This document shows, piece by piece, positions 1-10,738 of a stretch of 64,000 nt of DNA (within the stretch, counting starts at the first letter, position 1; the number at the start of each line of letters is the position of its first letter). Both the position numbers and the translations under genes were made by a program. The stretch comes from Bidens hawaiensis (lineage: Eukaryota; Streptophyta; Magnoliopsida; Asterales; Asteraceae). Location: NCBI GenBank assembly GCA_021521415.1, contig JAIQDT010011137.1, positions 1-64,000 on the forward strand, given 5' to 3'. The notes under the pieces were generated by a model. It did no database searches. It saw only the letters and a list, made by a program, of their open reading frames with translations, and was not told where the DNA came from.

Positions 1-224
1 GGAAATGAAGAATGAGATGAAGAGACTGTCATCTGAAGATCTGTTAGGATGTTTGATATAATATGTTATAGTATGTTATGTTTTTAAAAGACAAGTTATG
101 GATGTTTGTAATGAATGGTTGACTATTATATTATTCCGCGAAAGTTTTAATTAGCTCTGATATTGAGACCGTGTTTATGAGTAAATCCAACGCTAAAGTA
201 GGGCACCGGTATGGGGCGCGTACA
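1..224 (+). mobile_element. Right end of a family C LTR, cut by window edge
   Basis: The last about 190 bases match the right ends of the two complete family C LTRs at 8110-10733 and 21726-23935. They share the 'catctgaagat' stretch, a 'gaaagtttt' patch, 'tttatgagtaaatccaac' and the 'gtagggcaccgg' end motif. The LTR closes at TACA (221-224). Whether it is a solo LTR or a 3' LTR cannot be told because the left part is outside the window. Confidence 0.8.
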
Positions 225-654
225 TATATCTAACTAATTTAACTATAATAATAAAAAGATAAAAACTACTTTAGTATTATTTTTTTTACACATTCTTCAT
301 TTATTCAGCATAAATAAATTTATTCATATAATACTATTTCTTTATATTAAAAAAATAATTTTCATTCAATTTATTGGCATATATGAACGTGTTTTTAACA
401 CTAAATATCAAAACATAATATATTCTTTTTTAATTGGTATGCCTATAAAAATTATTGTCATAAATAATAATAAAAAATATCATACAAATGTGTCCATTAA
501 ATATAAAAATAGAATGTATAACCTACACAAAGTATATAACCTACACTTTTTTTTTGAGAAATAAAAAACTACAACATACAAAAAGCATACAACTTACATA
601 TGTAATTCGACATCAACAATTATATAAACTATACAAAGATACACATATCTCACA

Positions 655-1245
655 TGCGTAGGTTATATGTTTTTCATATGTAGGTTATATATTTTCTTAT
701 TCTTAGAACGAGTGTAAGTTATATGTTTTTGTGTAGGTTGTATATTTTTTATTGACAGTTAATGCAAACATGTGTAAGAAAGTTTTTTGTATTATTGATC
801 ACAATGTAACTACGTGTTGATGGATATTGATATGTTATGTTTGAAGAAGTTGGTTTTGAATAAAAAGAAATTAATGTGTGAATAAATTGTATTTGTGTAA
901 GATAAAATTTTCGTGTGTATGTTATATGTTTTTCGTGTGTAGGTTATATGTTTCGTGTGCGTGTGTATTCTATGGATGATGAATTTTGTGTTAGGGTAAT
1001 ATGTTTTTCGTGTGTAGGTTATACGATGTCTTATTCTTAGAAAAAGTGTAGATTATACGTTTTTGTGTAGGTTGTATGTTTTTTGTTAATATCTAATGCA
1101 AACAAATGTAAAATAGTTTTTTTGTATTATTCATTATAATGTAAGTATGTGTTGATGGTATTAGTATATTGAGTTGGAAGAAATTAGTTTTGGATAGAAA
1201 TATATTTTAATGTATGAATATATTATACTTGTGTAGGATAAAATT
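655..1245. repeat. Diverged tandem duplication, period about 334 bp
   Basis: Bases 655-909 align with 989-1245. Shared stretches in the same order include 'cttattcttaga', 'gttttgtgtaggttgtat', 'taatgcaaac', 'tgttgatgg', 'gaagaa.ttagttttg' and 'tgtgta.gataaaatt'. The anchor 'cttattcttag' recurs 334 bp apart (696 and 1030). The copies are diverged and non-coding. Confidence 0.7.
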
Positions 1246-1486
1246 CAAGATACCCAAAATAAGTTATAAAAATAAATGATTTCTTATATTTTCCAATATA
1301 ATAATTAATTAGTTATATTAACTAAGTATATAAGTATTATGGTTTATTAGTTATATTAACTGAAGAAAGAGACCCATTAATACTTTCTTTATTTAGCTTT
1401 AAACTTTAAAACTTGAAACAAACTAGTGGCCCATATTCTTTCTTGCATTTCTTGCAGTAATATCATTTCTCTCTATAACCATCCCC

Positions 1487-1514
1487 TATATATATATATA
1501 TATATATTATATAT
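1487..1514. repeat. (TA)n microsatellite at Tat-A border
   Basis: An imperfect TA run directly abuts the first base of the Tat-A LTR. It obscures any target-site duplication on that side. Confidence 0.9.
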
Positions 1515-2145
1515 TGTTTTGTCAAAAATTACACAGGATAATCAAGTAACCAAAACTTTGATTGTGAGGTAAGATGCTTGAATAGAAATTGAAATAAGTA
1601 AACATTGCGAGTGACACAACGATTTTTAGCGAGAAAAAAGCACGTGATCCTTTGAGAAACTCCGGTAAAAAACCTCCGGAGGGGAAAACTGTTCGCTACC
1701 TTAGTATTATTCAATGAAAGTTGATGAGTACTTGTGCTGGAAGTGTTTGATCTATCTGAGTACAAAAGTGTGTATACGGGTGTGTATTCGTGTCTATGCG
1801 ATCTAAACAACTTATATATATACTTACAAGAAGGATAACATGAAAATATTTGACATAATGAGCATTAAATGCTTATGAATGGATTCTTGAGCGGTTGCAA
1901 ATGGTGTATATTTTCCATAAACGAGTTGTAACAGCCTCCAACGTCTCTTATCTTTATGGCTTGACCAAGTCTTCAGTTGAGAATTAATTTTTGAACGTTG
2001 TCTGCAAGACTAAGTCAGAGTGAAAGGATAATGATAATTAATAACGAAACTTACTGAGGATCATGTATGTCTGTGATTCTGATGCACTGCGAGGATTCTT
2101 CTAAGGATCCTGCTAGTCGGATTCTTGAAATTTCTACCCACAACA
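1515..2145 (-). mobile_element. Tat-A 3' LTR
   Basis: It starts TGTTTTGTCAAAAATTAC on the plus strand and ends at ACAACA, so it has TG...CA ends. It is about 630 bp, the same size and general layout as the LTR-D copies at 19204, 34565 and 39800 ('gtaaccaaa', 'gtgaggta' early, 'ggatcct' late). The bases just right of it (2146-2165) read on the minus strand as a weak purine-rich 'attggtggcaat', fitting a decayed polypurine tract. The left TSD is hidden in a TA run. Confidence 0.65.
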
Positions 2146-2340
2146 ATTGCCACCAATATTTACAACTGTAACAAACCTTGTGAGGCTATGAATATTTATT
2201 TAAAATCCCTCCAATATGATAGGTATGCAGACTGATTAGATGGGATGCGGTTATCAAGGTGTTATCATTGCTATTTGTGTTTTATTAACTTCCTCAAGAT
2301 CATAACACCTTCTCACTTACCGGTTTTGTATAGCTAAATC

Positions 2341-3053
2341 TTCTATTCTCTTTTCTGTTCTTTTTTTCGTTGTTTCTTTTAGTAGATCACGGGAAAGAAA
2401 GTTACTAGACCTCCTCTTCTGCCGCTGTTACCCCATCTGATGAGTCTATCAACCAAAGTATTCTCAATCTGCCTGGCCAGGATAAATGTTCTTTCTCTGA
2501 GTCGCAACTTTAAAATCATCCTATGCCTTTAACGAAAAGGCTATCTTAGACCGTTCGACCCTAATACCATATATAATATGGTATCGAAAGAATGAATCTG
2601 TTTTCCTTTTCTCCCTTTTAAGATTGGTTTCACCTGTCGTTCCCTAGCTTAACCACTGAATATATCAAAGTTATCGGCTTTAGTTTTGCTCAATTGATGC
2701 CAATGGCCTAGAGGGTATTATTTGTTATTGAAGGTCTGATCCAAGATCTGACCTTGATAACAGATTTGGTGTTTCCGAACTTGCTTATTCACCTGATCTT
2801 CGCCATAATGGTTCTCATCGTTATCTCTTTAACATAAAACCTGGCCAAGAGTCTCTGATACTGAAAAGTACCCAAAATGATTCCAACTGGAAGGGTAAAA
2901 TTTCTTTTGCGTAGGGATTCAATGATCAATGGTGAAGATCTTCCCATTCCTTTGGGTTACTGAGGGTAGGATTTTTCGGTTTAAGTGATCCTTATCTCTT
3001 ATCCTTTGCTAGTTTTGGCTATTTTATGCAGTATCAATTTCTCGGAACTTCCT
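2341..3053 (+). pseudogene. Tat-A antisense gene, first part (gypsy-type 'transposase' domain)
   Basis: The plus-strand sequence, opposite to gag-pol, carries protein relics in shifting frames, including 'LKPGQ'-like, 'DSNWKGK' and 'FFV/ISFA' pieces. These match the segment at 40.98-41.1 kb in Tat-3 (NGAFWKNQFFFVKKDSIPG). I associate this with the 'putative gypsy type transposon' domain (Pfam Transposase_28), known from extra antisense reading frames between pol and the 3' LTR in some Tat elements. That assignment is from memory and unverified. The gene is interrupted at 3053 by Chr-B and resumes at 24786. Stops and frameshifts are frequent, so it is dead. Its role in any element is unknown. 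Confidence 0.55.
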
Positions 3054-3557
3054 TGGACATTCGTCATTTTCGGTTTAATCGTATATGTTTTTGTACGGTA
3101 AACCCGACCTGTTAAATCTTTCGGATTCTTTGATATTAATAAAAATACTTTTTTTATGTTACGAATTTGTTTCACACTTGTTGGATCACGAAACGTCCTT
3201 TTCGGTACGTTAAAACACCCTTTTATGACTAAAAACGACTTAAAACAAACTTCGGGGACTAAACTCGCCAAATAATCAAAGTTGAAGACCAAACCCACCC
3301 ATAGGGGCGCCGCGCAGCGTGGCCATTAAGGTCAGGGTGGTCGCGCAGCACCACCATGTGTCTTCAGTTTTGCCCAGCTCGTTTTTGTTTGTTTTGTGCA
3401 TTGTTTAACCATTTTAAACAATCAAATGCGTGTATACCTTTTATGAGTAACTTATACTTTTTCCACTATAAAAACAAGTCCCATACACCCATTTTGGTTT
3501 GCTCCTTATTCTCCAAACTCTCTCAATCTAGGATCTAAGTATCCATTCTTCAAACTC
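3054..3557 (+). mobile_element. Chr-B 5' LTR, part 1
   Basis: It starts TGGACATTCGTC; the family start seen at 28938 is TGTGACATTCGTC, so one T is lost. It aligns base by base with 20194-20695 of the 3' LTR, including the GC-rich 'gggcgccgcgc' patch. It ends at the CACTA insertion, where CTC (3555-3557) is the target triplet. Confidence 0.85.
3468..3475 (+). promoter_or_regulatory. TATA box of LTR-B family
   Basis: TATAAAAA, followed by a pyrimidine/adenine stretch. The corresponding site in the solo LTR-B is TATATATA at 29341-29348. It is the likely core promoter of the LTR. Confidence 0.5.
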
Positions 3558-3589
3558 CAATACAACAAAAGGGATTTTTAGGACCTTTT

Positions 3590-4130
3590 GTATGGGACGC
3601 TTGTAAAATAGGGTCCTAAAATCTATTTAATAGGAAAAATGAACATTTGGGGTCCTTTTACAATGTACGCCACAGAACCGGTGTCCTAAAAAGTTATTTA
3701 ATAGGATGGATGATTCTTTGGGTTCGTTTATCATATAACTTAATAAGACACTTAAAATCTAATCCTAATAAAGTAACCTATAAGACATGTAGTTGCTGGT
3801 GTCTCATTATGTAGTAATGTAATAGGACACTTAATCACTAGAGGTCTTATTATAACATAAGTTAATAGGAAATTTGTAGTTAAGTCATAAATGTTTGGTG
3901 TTATAGGACCCTTTCTAGTCGATGTCATATAGAACATAACTTAATAGGACATTTTACACTATGGTCTTATCACTTTCACCTTTATAAGATGCTTAATCAT
4001 TGTGGTGTTATTATAATACACCTTAATAGGACATTTTGTATTTGAGTCATAAAACGTATGTTTTAAAGAACGCTTATTCTCTATAGTTTTATTATAACAT
4101 AACTTGACACGACACTTGACGCTTGAGTCT
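3590..4130. repeat. CACTA left subterminal repeats
   Basis: Repeated 'ttaataggac(a)' and 'ggtcctaaaa' phrases, many times over about 500 bp. They match inverted phrases 'gtcctattaaatg' and 'attttaggacac' in 12890-13005. Arrays of short subterminal motifs are the usual binding sites for CACTA accessory proteins. Confidence 0.65.
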
Positions 4131-4146
4131 TATAACTTTAACCTTT

Positions 4147-4470
4147 CACTACAAATAAAATGTCATTTAGTGACACATTTTTAATGTCATTTAGATTTTA
4201 TGCCACTATTTTAGGTTTTAATGGCTCTTTGAGCATGGTACATTTGCGCGAGAAACACTTTTAGTGGCATTTAACATTTGTGCCCTGAAATTTAGGTTTT
4301 AATAGCACATTATGTTTGACATAATTGTTTGACACACACTTTTAATGACATTTAGTATTTGCATAACAAAAATTTAAGTATTACTGACACATTGTGTGTG
4401 TCATATTTTCTTGACGATGTTATGGTGGCACCAAAAAGTTCACTACTAAAATAAGCATGATTGGTCTAAA
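4147..4470 (+). mobile_element. Possible second CACTA-type left end
   Basis: CACTACAAATAAAATG followed by repeated 'tttagtgacac', 'tttaatg.catttag' phrases over about 300 bp resembles the terminus and subterminal repeats of another CACTA family. No partner end was found, so this is either a truncated element or a coincidence. Confidence 0.3.
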
Positions 4471-4709
4471 ACATACATATTATTATCTAAATATTTCTAC
4501 ACTTACAAGTAATTTTATTTCATGTTTTATTGAATATTATTCTTAGTGGGTTCATATATGAGTTTTTAAGGTTCTAAAAGATAACGAGTTAAAATTTGGT
4601 TCTTTTATTAAACTTGAACCCAAAGAGTAAATATTGAAATAGATTTTATATTTTACTATAATTATTGATATTATCCATGCTTATTAGTTAACGTGGTTTT
4701 TGTTTCATT

Positions 4710-6230
4710 GGTATTTTTAGATTGTGAGAGTGAAGCACAAATTTGAATGGTGCATCTGACTTCTCGTGAGCCAATAAAGTGAATCAACAAATGGGTCACA
4801 AATCAATTAATATAATCACATGGGAATTAAGAAGCTCATGGATAAAGATTTTCAAAGAGAGCCAATAACTAAACATGGGCTTGTTAGCCTAGCCTACTAA
4901 CATTTTGATTGCTTAAAGATGCTATATAAATACGCAGCCACAACATATAAAGTGGATTGGTTTTAAAAAGAAAAGGGTCGGCTAATTTGGGAGAAACAAA
5001 TACCCTACGGACGAAAAGGGAAGAAAGGGTTCGACCAAGGAGTTGCCCTTGTTGACTTGGAAAGAAGAGAAAAATCGTTGGTTCGAGCAGAGATCATTCG
5101 GGTTCAACACCTACTCATCCACACGTCATTATTATTTGTTTTGAATTATTGTTTTCGTTATGAATTAATTATTTGAACCAAGTTATTTTCTTTTGTTCTT
5201 GAGTATGGTTGTTGGCCAAACCCTTAAACCGTCTAGGCTTATGATGAACTTTTGTTGACTTTGGATTTTGGTTTGGATTTTGTTTTCGTCTATGGTTTAT
5301 GGTTAAGTAAGATGTTTATAGTTATTTAATTGATGCATATGTGTGCTTGGTTTTTGTTTGATGAATTTTATTATTCCACATTATCCTAGGTGATTGTATG
5401 TCATATAATAGATTTGGTTATGTCATTTACTGTGTGTTCTTGACTAGTTTATGATTGATTTGCAATAAGATCATAGGAATAATATATTAGTCAATCTAAT
5501 AAAAGTGTGCTGCTAACCTAAAAAGCTGTAAGGTGATAGGTTATTGTTAGATCTTTGTTGTTAAGATTGCTAGATTTAGTTCTTGCTAAGGGAGTCTGTC
5601 TAAGTTTGATTAATTAACGTTATCTAGCGAGTCAAGTGAGTTCTTTAAACTACCTTTGATTTCCGCGCTGTAAGGTAGGATTTCTTTAAAGGTACTTGTC
5701 ATAAAACAAATTAGCGATCGTAAGTGAGTCTAAGTAAAACCGGTAATTTTAATAGCTTATTAGAATTCTATAGGTGTCTTCTTGAGAATGGTCAATGGTC
5801 CTGTTCGGTTTCCCATTAAGTGGATAGTTTAAGATCCTGGTTCCATAACTTAGCATTTTCCAACCATTTGATAATTGATGCATAGAGATTCTAGCCTAGA
5901 TGGTTGTTCGTCATCCTTTGAGTTAAGTCTAGATTTAAGTCGTCTTTAGCTTTATTTTATTAGTTTAATTAGTTAAATATAGTTATTAGTAAAATCCCCC
6001 TTAATAATAATAAATAAAGTCGTGTCAATAGTTAAGTCTAAGTTAGCTTGTTAACTTAATTTAAAGAGTCTCGTGGGTTCGATATCCGGACTTACTTAAC
6101 TGTACTAAAGTCGACCGGTTCACTAGCCGGTTAGTAGTTTTAGTTATGTTAAGAGTCTAGAATTATTACTTAGTGTCTAGATTAGCTTCTTTTTAGTTAT
6201 AATAATTAGACTACTTTAGCACATCAAAGC
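4710..6230 (+). mobile_element. LTR-like block, boundaries uncertain
   Basis: This 1.5 kb holds a TATA box (TATATAAATA, 4923-4932), a transcribed-leader-like stretch and, near its right end, the phrase 'gtctcgtgggttcgatatcc' and 'ccggttcactagccggtt', which I associate with the R-U5 end of large plant gypsy LTRs. It runs to 'actttagcacatca' (6212-6226). I could not find matching target duplications, so exact ends and solo status are unproven. Confidence 0.35.
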
Positions 6231-6682
6231 ATTATAATTTATCATATATAAAACTAAGAAATAATTTTGTAAACAATATATGACATTTATCACCTTAAAT
6301 TAGTAGAAAAGCAGGGGCAACTTGTATTGGCGAGACTTTCATGGATGACTTATCTTTTAGGTACTTTTTTGTTTACTTTTACAAAATCTAACTTCTAATG
6401 CTTAGGAAAATACTTTGTGATTTCCATTCGTTTTATTTATGTGATTACTTTTGTCATTATCTTAAATTTTTAATGATGAAACTAATTTGTTTATGAACAA
6501 GCATACAAATGGGTTCGGTTATTAGAAATTGATAATATGGGAATGAAAGTAGATTTTCACGTCTGGTTGAAAGCAACAGTTACTCACTCGACGGAATGAT
6601 GATTCTTGTTTTTACAGTTTGGTGTAGCTTTAAGTGGATGTTGTTTTTGAACCCACAATCTGAAAAATATCTTATGTTTATA

Positions 6683-6684
<2 letters not shown>
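6231..6684. other. Unclassified AT-rich DNA
   Basis: No recognisable coding, repeat or terminus signal seen. Confidence 0.4.

Positions 6685-6753
<69 letters not shown>
6685..6753. repeat. (TA)34 microsatellite
   Basis: A long, essentially perfect TA run. Frames reading through it as isoleucine/tyrosine repeats are not genes. Confidence 0.97.
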
Positions 6754-6758
<5 letters not shown>

Positions 6759-6800
6759 CACAACACTCTTAACCAAATCCGTGCTTTACAGGTTGTACTG

Positions 6801-7505
6801 TTGGTTTATTTTGTTATACATGGGGTTTTTAATACTGTAAATTTGGCTCTGTGTATTGCACAGTTGTTATCGGTGTACCACGTTAGATTACACGTGTCTT
6901 CTTCACATCCTCACAACAGACCTGTCTCAACAAACCTGTCTGTTTTCTGCATGTTCTTTCAACCTTGCCTTCTCTCTCTTTTCTTTTATATGCTTCCTTC
7001 AAATCCGGTTCCATTGACACATCTGGTAATCTATGTGTTGTCGGTTTCCATTTTGGAAACCCTAGGCGCCGCCGAAATGGGGTGTGTGGGTGGTGGTAAA
7101 CAGTCGGTGCTGACGATAATTTTAGGCCGTTTCGGTGGCCGTTGCCGATTCCATTATCGAATCCTTGGCGGCGACGACGACGAAAGTAAGACAGTGATGT
7201 TTGATAGTCGTGGGGTTCCATTTTCAGAATCTTAAACGTCGTCGATGGTGGTGGCGGACCTTCGACTTTCTCCACTTTGGTCATGGATGAGGGGTTTTTC
7301 CCTAATCTTAAGGTATTAACTACTTTCTAACCTTTAAGTTTTATTTGATTTAACCACTGAGGTTGATAGTTATAATTGATTCTTTGGTTGTGTATTTATT
7401 CGAGGATCGAAGAATTTTGATACAATTTAGGTTATTCATCGATCATGTTGAAGTTGGGATTTCCTCTTTCTCATCAGGGTTGGTGGTTCTGTTCCACTAG
7501 TGAAG
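6801..7505 (+). other. Gene-fragment-like segment (5' region with splice-like sites)
   Basis: A pyrimidine-rich stretch (6900-6990) leads into a GC-rich block with an ATG at 7077 (MGCVGGGKQSV...) in a frame open to about 7233. Downstream an exon-like end AAG/GTATT lies at 7312/7313. Then come a T-rich tract with 'cag' at 7475-7477, a 28-base exon-like piece (7478-7505) and another AAG/GTACT donor. Composition stands out from the AT-rich surroundings. This looks like a captured host gene fragment inside the CACTA, but frames do not join cleanly and I recognise no protein. Confidence 0.3.
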
Positions 7506-8104
7506 GTACTCATCTTTGTTGTTCAAATATTATTCAAAAAGAGAGGTTAATTTTGTTAAATTTATTCGACCATTTTTTGAGAAAGTTTATACCATAAGTT
7601 GGACAAATATGGTTATTATGGGGCTCATGATTGTTGCCAGGTTTCTATTTTTGGAACCATAGGTGACAATTTGACCCCACTGTTGTCAAGTTCCGTTTCC
7701 GAACTCTAGGTGGTGGTTGCGTGGTAGTGGTCTGCTGAAGTGATGACTTTGTTTGTCTCCGTTTATGATTCGCGGTGACTATTTTGACATCGTCGAGTTA
7801 GGAAATCGTGATGGTTGGTTTTGTGGATTGTATAGGCAGCCTACAGATGGTTGTTTTACCGATACTTACTTTGGGCGGATTGGTTGGCAAAGGCTATGCT
7901 GATTATGTATTTGAGCCCTGATGATTATCGACTATCGTCACCCAGGCTTCTATTCGTAACCATTGGTGGTGATTGAGCTGATTTGGCATTTGCTGACTAT
8001 GATTCACTGATAATGGCTATGATGATCATGTATCTGAGCATATTATGGTTTGTTTTCTTATTCGTTTAAAGGTTAATTTTTATTTTTTACTGCAATTATG
8101 AAGA
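7506..8104. other. Unclassified DNA with diverged echoes of 7030-7230
   Basis: Phrases such as 'gtttctatttttggaacca' and 'aactctaggtggtgg' recall 'tttccattttggaaac' and 'cctaggcgccgccg' in 7040-7075. This may be partial duplication of the fragment. No coding frame supported. Confidence 0.3.
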
Positions 8105-8289
8105 CTTGATGTACATCCCTAAATTTCTGAGAGATATTTTATATATTATTTATCTATGATGGAAAAGTTTACTTGATTTAGTAGAGACTTAATAAAATAA
8201 TAGAGATGAAAGGATAAGTAGGCTTTTAGATGAAATTACATATGGACCAAAAAGGAAAGATGGGCCTTAGGTCCATGGGCTTAAGGGAG

Positions 8290-8297
8290 TATAAATA
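8290..8297 (+). promoter_or_regulatory. TATA box plus telobox-like motif of LTR-C
   Basis: TATAAATA, followed at once by 'cttaaaccctaaacc' (8299-8313), which contains the plant telobox AAACCCTAA. In copy 2 the TATA is altered to GATAAATA (21895-21902) but the AAACCCTAA is kept. Confidence 0.6.
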
Positions 8298-8849
8298 CCC
8301 CTTAAACCCTAAACCTTTCCATTTTTATCCATCTTAACACCATAGCCTACACCTTGAAAAACACACACCAAACATTTAAGACTAGACCGTTGTTCATAAA
8401 CCGACTCATTTAAGGTTAGAGTGTTGTGACGAACCAAAACAACATCAAGACTAGACCGTGTTCATAAACCGACTCGTTTAAGTTACGTTTATAACGGGAT
8501 CTTGTTCATTTGGGTTCGGATACGTTTAATAATCCTGGATCTGAGTTCATAAGGTAAAAACGAATCTAACGAAACAAAACTTACTGGAAATGATTAACGA
8601 TTGATAGGTTAATTTTTTAAATAAGTAATCGGGTTTATAAATGTACAAGTCGGACTGTATAAACAAGAATATTTGGATGAAAGAATGGTTAGGGTTTGTA
8701 GGCGTTGGATAGACGAGTTCATTGATACCTAAATCATGATATTTCGTTAAGGATCGAAGGTTTAGTTGCAGATATGGTGTATGTTGACAAGTTGGTGTTC
8801 TTGATGATTTTGACTTTGACCCTGAGTCAAAGTCTGGATAAGAACTGTT

Positions 8850-9270
8850 GATAATTCGTTAAGACTGGTCATTCGTTACGCAGCCATAATGAATGGGACT
8901 CATACGTGTGACTTGATAACGAATGGACCTTTAATTCGTTATATGTTCATTCGTTATGATTACATAATGAATCAAGGGATTCGTTACTCACCCAGTCCGT
9001 TAAGCTAAGATAACGAATCAGGAGGTTAGTTACTCACCAAATTCGTTATATTAAGATAACGAATCAGGTGATTCGTTACTCACTATTCACTATGTTAAGA
9101 TAATGAACCAGGTCATGATAACAAATCAACTCACGAGTCAGGATAACAAATAACGAACAGGGCAACGAAGCAAAATAACGAATCAGATCATGTGCAGATG
9201 ACGAATTAGGCTGTGTTCTGATAACGAATCAGGCTTAATTCATTATAGCGAGCGGGATGGCGAATTAGCT
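8850..9270. repeat. AACGAAT/ATTCGTT palindromic array in LTR-C copy 1
   Basis: At least twelve exact AACGAAT or ATTCGTT heptamers in both orientations within about 400 bp, usually as 'gataacgaatcagg' facing 'attcgttactcacc'. Pairs can form short hairpins. The same motif recurs at 22440-22775, 42000-42230, 45420-45680 and 46190-46410. Confidence 0.9.
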
Positions 9271-9282
9271 CGACCCCAGACA

Positions 9283-9360
9283 GGGGCTCTGCCCCTTGGA
9301 CCCTGCTAGGGGCTGCCGCCCCTAGAACCTCGCTGCCAGGGGCGCTGCCCCCAGACCCCC
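9283..9360. repeat. GC-rich hairpin cluster in LTR-C copy 1
   Basis: 'caggggctctgcccctt', 'aggggctgccgcccct' and 'caggggcgctgcccc' are short inverted repeats in a sharply GC-rich island. Copy 2 has the equivalent at 22840-22892. Confidence 0.85.
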
Positions 9361-9959
9361 GTTCATTGAGAGTTGTAATTAAACTAGAAATACGATATGG
9401 TTAGTAATAGTTAATTGATACGTGTAATTTTTATACAGTTAGTCGTGCACAGCTAAAGATATGAGTAACTGTTAACGGTGAACGTAACGAGTTCAGGTGA
9501 GTTTCTAGCCCCATTCCTTGTTATGTTTTCGGGGCCGTGTGCATACTTGATGTGATTAGTTAATACACTTACCATAAGTGGTAAGTGTATTCTATATATA
9601 TTATGATATAATAGATAGATATGATTATTGCTGTCGGTACGTGAACGATCTTCGGATATTGCGCGTACTGTCAAGTTATAAATATAGATGAATGTTATAT
9701 GTAATGTATGGATGATGTATTAACGTTATGAATGAGTGTTTTTCGGGACGTGAACGATCTTCAAATATTGCACGTAACGACAAGGAGTATGATTGTTAAA
9801 TGAATGATGTGAAGAACGCTTAGTGTCTTATGCTACGCTGTAATTGTTTTATATGCAGAGTAAGTGTACGCAGTTACAGGAAAAGTAAATGAGCTCTACG
9901 TCTGACGTAGTAAGTTAGGATGACAAATCCCTCTAACTTCCGTTGGATATAGACTTAGC

Positions 9960-10285
9960 ATGTGATGGCGTAGTTAAGGACCGTGGGCCTTATACGTGTT
10001 AGATGATAGATGAGAACGTAGTTAAGGAATGTGGGCCTTATACGTACTTTAGATAGATCCAACATAGGAAAGGACTATGGTCCTTATACGTGCTGTAATT
10101 GTATTGTGGTATCATAGGGGAGGACTGTGGACCTCGTACGTGCCATGAAATAGGTTGCAACATAGGGAAGGACTGCGGACATGTACGTGTTGTTATTGTA
10201 GGATGGTATAGGGAAGGACTGCGGACCTTGCATGTACCATAAATGGTAAACATAGGTAAGGACTGTAGACCTTTTACGTGTTCAG
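9960..10285. repeat. Tandem repeats in LTR-C copy 1 (period about 55-60 bp)
   Basis: Several units of 'aaggactg.ggaccttatacgtg' followed by variable DNA. At the same place in copy 2 (23335-23505) an unrelated repeat array is present, so this part of the LTR expands independently. Confidence 0.8.
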
Positions 10286-10738
10286 ACCTTGAGTATAGTA
10301 TAGACGGCGGACTATGAACATACTCTCGGTAGGCTGAGGTAGGTAATAGTATGTATGCATGAATGTATGTTGGAAAGGTAACTGGTTAAGTATGGACATG
10401 TATCTTCGGATATGTATGTATGTGTGATATGTGTATGTATTGTCTGCTGATTAACTAGAACTCACTCAGCGTAGCTGACTTTTAGTATGCACGTAGGTGA
10501 ATATGTTTGATGAGCTTGTATGAGGAGGGCACATGGAATGGATTGAACGGCTGGCATCTGAAGATGGAAGAAATGATGTTTTATGTTATGGTTTCAAAGA
10601 AAAGATTTAATGTTTAGTAACGAATGATTTAAGTTAACGTTTCCGCGAAAGTTTTTTTTAACTCTGATGTTTTGAAATGTGTTTATGAGTAAATCCATCT
10701 TCCAACGTAGGGCACCGGAATCGAGGCCTTACACTTGA

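Larger units (their letters stand above)
225..1514. other. AT-rich gene-free spacer
   Basis: Very AT-rich DNA between the family C LTR and the Tat-A 3' LTR. I see no coding frame of note. It contains many short 'gtgtaggttatatg' phrases in both orientations (for example 'aacctacac' near 540 and 'gtaggttatatg' near 660) and one larger tandem duplication listed separately. It may be a decayed foldback or MITE-like element, but no clean termini were found. Confidence 0.5.
8110..10733 (+). mobile_element. Solo LTR, family C, copy 1
   Basis: TGTACATCCC...CCTTACA ends, 2624 bp, with a perfect 5-bp target duplication CTTGA (8105-8109 and 10734-10738). There is no internal region, so this is a solo LTR left by LTR-LTR recombination. 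It aligns with 21726-23935. Contents in order: TATA box, telomere-like AAACCCTAAACC, AACGAAT array, GC-rich hairpins, tandem repeats, conserved 3' end. Family type is likely a chromovirus-like gypsy, inferred from length and layout only. Confidence 0.92.

Noticed and set aside
6584..6766. Frame of alternating Ile-Tyr
   Set aside because: Translation of a (TA)n microsatellite.
6883..7284. 133-codon minus-strand frame with RRRRR and proline stretches
   Set aside because: It is the complement of a GC-rich block whose plus strand has better exon-like signals. Composition explains the open frame; no motif seen.
9283..9360. GC hairpins as organellar DNA insertion
   Set aside because: The same motif occurs at the same place in the second LTR-C copy (22840-22892), so it belongs to the LTR.
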